Positions 6,139-6,597 of a DNA stretch of 6,597 bases are shown piece after piece (position 1 is the first letter of the stretch; each line of letters begins with the position of its first letter). The notes beneath the pieces are model-generated. The model saw nothing but the letters and a program-made list of their open reading frames with translations, had not been told where the DNA came from and did no database searches. This DNA is from Pseudomonadota bacterium (GTDB lineage Bacteria > Pseudomonadota > Alphaproteobacteria > Rhizobiales > Rhizobiaceae), in contig QGUU01000140.1 in assembly GCA_003242525.1 (NCBI GenBank), forward strand, positions 1 to 6,597. The letters run 5' to 3'. A program made the translations under genes and the position numbers.

Positions 6139-6206
6139 ATGGGGTACGCAAGGGGCTAGCGGGGATTAGACCCGTGGATCATTTGGCGTAGCCAACGGCA
6201 CCCCAT
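6139..6206 (+). other. Possible branched RNA fold in the leader of the rightward glycosyltransferase
   Basis: ATGGGGT (6139-6145) is the reverse complement of ACCCCAT (6200-6206). Between them lie two small hairpins, CGGG-GATTAGA-CCCG and TTGGC-GTA-GCCAA (6183-6195). Together they could form a three-way junction 34 bases before the ATG. I recognise no known riboswitch class. The fold depends on transcription beginning upstream of 6139, which would contradict the promoter candidate at 6183-6211. Confidence 0.25.
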
Positions 6207-6211
6207 ACCTT
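6183..6211 (+). promoter_or_regulatory. Weak sigma-70-like promoter candidate for the rightward glycosyltransferase
   Basis: TTGGCG (6183-6188) and TACCTT (6206-6211) are 17 bases apart, matching the -35 and -10 consensus at 4/6 and 3/6 positions. The predicted transcript would start about 20-25 bases before the ATG. The -35 box lies within the TTGGC-GTA-GCCAA dyad, so a repressor could overlap it. This is a by-eye match only. Confidence 0.25.
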
Positions 6212-6225
6212 CATAGGCCATTTTG

Positions 6226-6236
6226 ACGCCTATCGG
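6226..6236 (+). repeat. Direct repeat copy 2 (ACGCCTATCGG)
   Basis: Second copy of the 11-base repeat, ending four bases before the ATG of the rightward glycosyltransferase, where a bound protein could block transcription or translation start. A chance match is possible at this length. Confidence 0.35.
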
Positions 6237-6240
6237 TTCC

Positions 6241-6597
6241 ATGCCCGAAAGTTCGGCGATGGATACAGCGGCCACGTTTCAGATCGAAGCGGCCGGCAGG
6301 GAGGGCCTGCCGCGGCTGCTCATTGCCGCCCGCATCTTCGGGGCGCCCGGCCGCCCATGGATGTGGCGCCAGGTGGTGGGAATGAACGCCTTTCGCCGGG
6401 AGCTGGTCTGTTGGGAACGGGTGAACCGCCAGACGCAGCCGACAGAGGGCCTGGACGAGCACATCATTCGCGGCAATCCGGCACCTTACGACGGGCCGGC
6501 GCGCTGGCTGCATCGCGCCAGGACGGCGTTCAGCGGAAATTTCTATGCCGCTGCGGGAGCCGAGCGGGTCCGCTTGCAGCGCCTCCTTGCCGAGCGG
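6241..6597 (+). CDS. Glycosyltransferase, family 4-like, N-terminal part (runs off right edge)
   Basis: Open for 119 codons to the window end with strong GC bias at third positions, preceded by an in-frame TAG at 6214. Residues 30-60 (ARIFGAPGRPWMWRQVVGMN, then FRRELVCWERVN) fit the opening of GT-B retaining glycosyltransferases, in which a short strand and a W/F-x-x-R-Q-V helix are followed by a V-V-C-type strand. NFYAAAGAERVRLQRLLAER near the end fits the helix leading to the next strand. It would add a sugar to the glycan, like the divergent neighbour. The nucleotide-binding C-terminal domain with its E-x7-E motif is not in view, so the family call is moderate. The start is uncertain: ATG 6241 has no clear ribosome binding site, ATG 6259 has only a weak GAAAG before it, and TTG 6223 is also in frame. 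Confidence 0.68.
   Translation, partial: MPESSAMDTAATFQIEAAGREGLPRLLIAARIFGAPGRPWMWRQVVGMNAFRRELVCWERVNRQTQPTEGLDEHIIRGNPAPYDGPARWLHRARTAFSGNFYAAAGAERVRLQRLLAER

Larger units (their letters stand above)
5925..6240. promoter_or_regulatory. Divergent intergenic control region between two glycosyltransferase genes
   Basis: 316 bases between divergent start codons, less GC-rich than the coding DNA around it, so promoters for both directions should lie here. It contains several dyads: CATCGATG near 5974-5981, CTTTCGAAAG at 6015-6024, a long bulged hairpin at 6030-6057, and TTGGC-GTA-GCCAA at 6183-6195. It also has a near-identical direct repeat at 6038-6048 and 6226-6236. No perfect sigma-70 promoter is visible; a weak candidate for the rightward gene is listed separately and none could be supported for the leftward gene. 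An 84-codon open frame on the plus strand (5905-6159) overlaps the leftward gene's start and has no gene-like features. Confidence 0.6.

Noticed and set aside
5905..6159. 84-codon plus-strand open frame spanning the divergent region
   Set aside because: It overlaps the start of the family 2 glycosyltransferase, has no ribosome binding site or motif I can identify, and its codon use is unlike the neighbouring genes.
6160..6172. GGGGATTAGACCC as part of a 16S rRNA fragment
   Set aside because: It only loosely echoes the 16S GGATTAGATACCC segment. It misses bases within it and nothing around it matches rRNA.
6183..6195. TTGGCGTAGCCAA as an RfaH ops (JUMPstart) element
   Set aside because: It resembles the ops core GGCGGTAG but lacks one G and the surrounding sequence, and RfaH/ops control is not established for the likely host group.

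Overview
This window is a nucleotide-sugar and polysaccharide (O-antigen, capsule or exopolysaccharide) biosynthesis locus from a GC-rich Gram-negative bacterium. Strong GC preference at third codon positions, tightly overlapping genes and the glycosyltransferase styles suggest an alphaproteobacterium. That placement is an inference, because the window holds no rRNA, tRNA or other taxonomic marker. I see no mobile element, CRISPR array or phage gene.

Layout, reading leftward on the minus strand from about 5924: a family-2 glycosyltransferase (5924 to 4926), then a 264-base gap, then six genes that each overlap the next by 4 or 11 bases. These are a WbpD/WlbB-like N-acetyltransferase (4661 to 4167), a Gfo/Idh/MocA oxidoreductase (4170 to 3133), a DegT/DnrJ/EryC1 aminotransferase (3136 to 2030), a second left-handed beta-helix acyltransferase (2040 to 1318), a GalE-like SDR epimerase (1328 to 354), and a second DegT-type aminotransferase (357 to the window edge, C-terminus missing). 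On the plus strand, past a 316-base divergent intergenic region rich in inverted repeats, the first 119 residues of a family-4-like glycosyltransferase run off the right edge (6241 to 6597).

How the genes fit together: the first three overlapping genes form a recognisable module. The oxidoreductase oxidises a sugar hydroxyl (probably C3) of a UDP-sugar, the first aminotransferase aminates the ketone, and the WbpD-like enzyme acetylates the new amine. The next three genes (acyltransferase, epimerase, second aminotransferase) look like a second amino-sugar module. Together they suggest a di-amino or N-acylated amino sugar, or two different ones, transferred to the glycan by the flanking glycosyltransferases. 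The UDP-GlcNAc 6-dehydrogenase, any 4,6-dehydratase, and the polymerase and export genes are not in the window, so the exact sugar cannot be fixed.

I do not see a wholly novel system. The points most worth a second look are the paired amino-sugar modules in one translationally coupled operon, and the dyad-rich divergent control region at 5925 to 6240.
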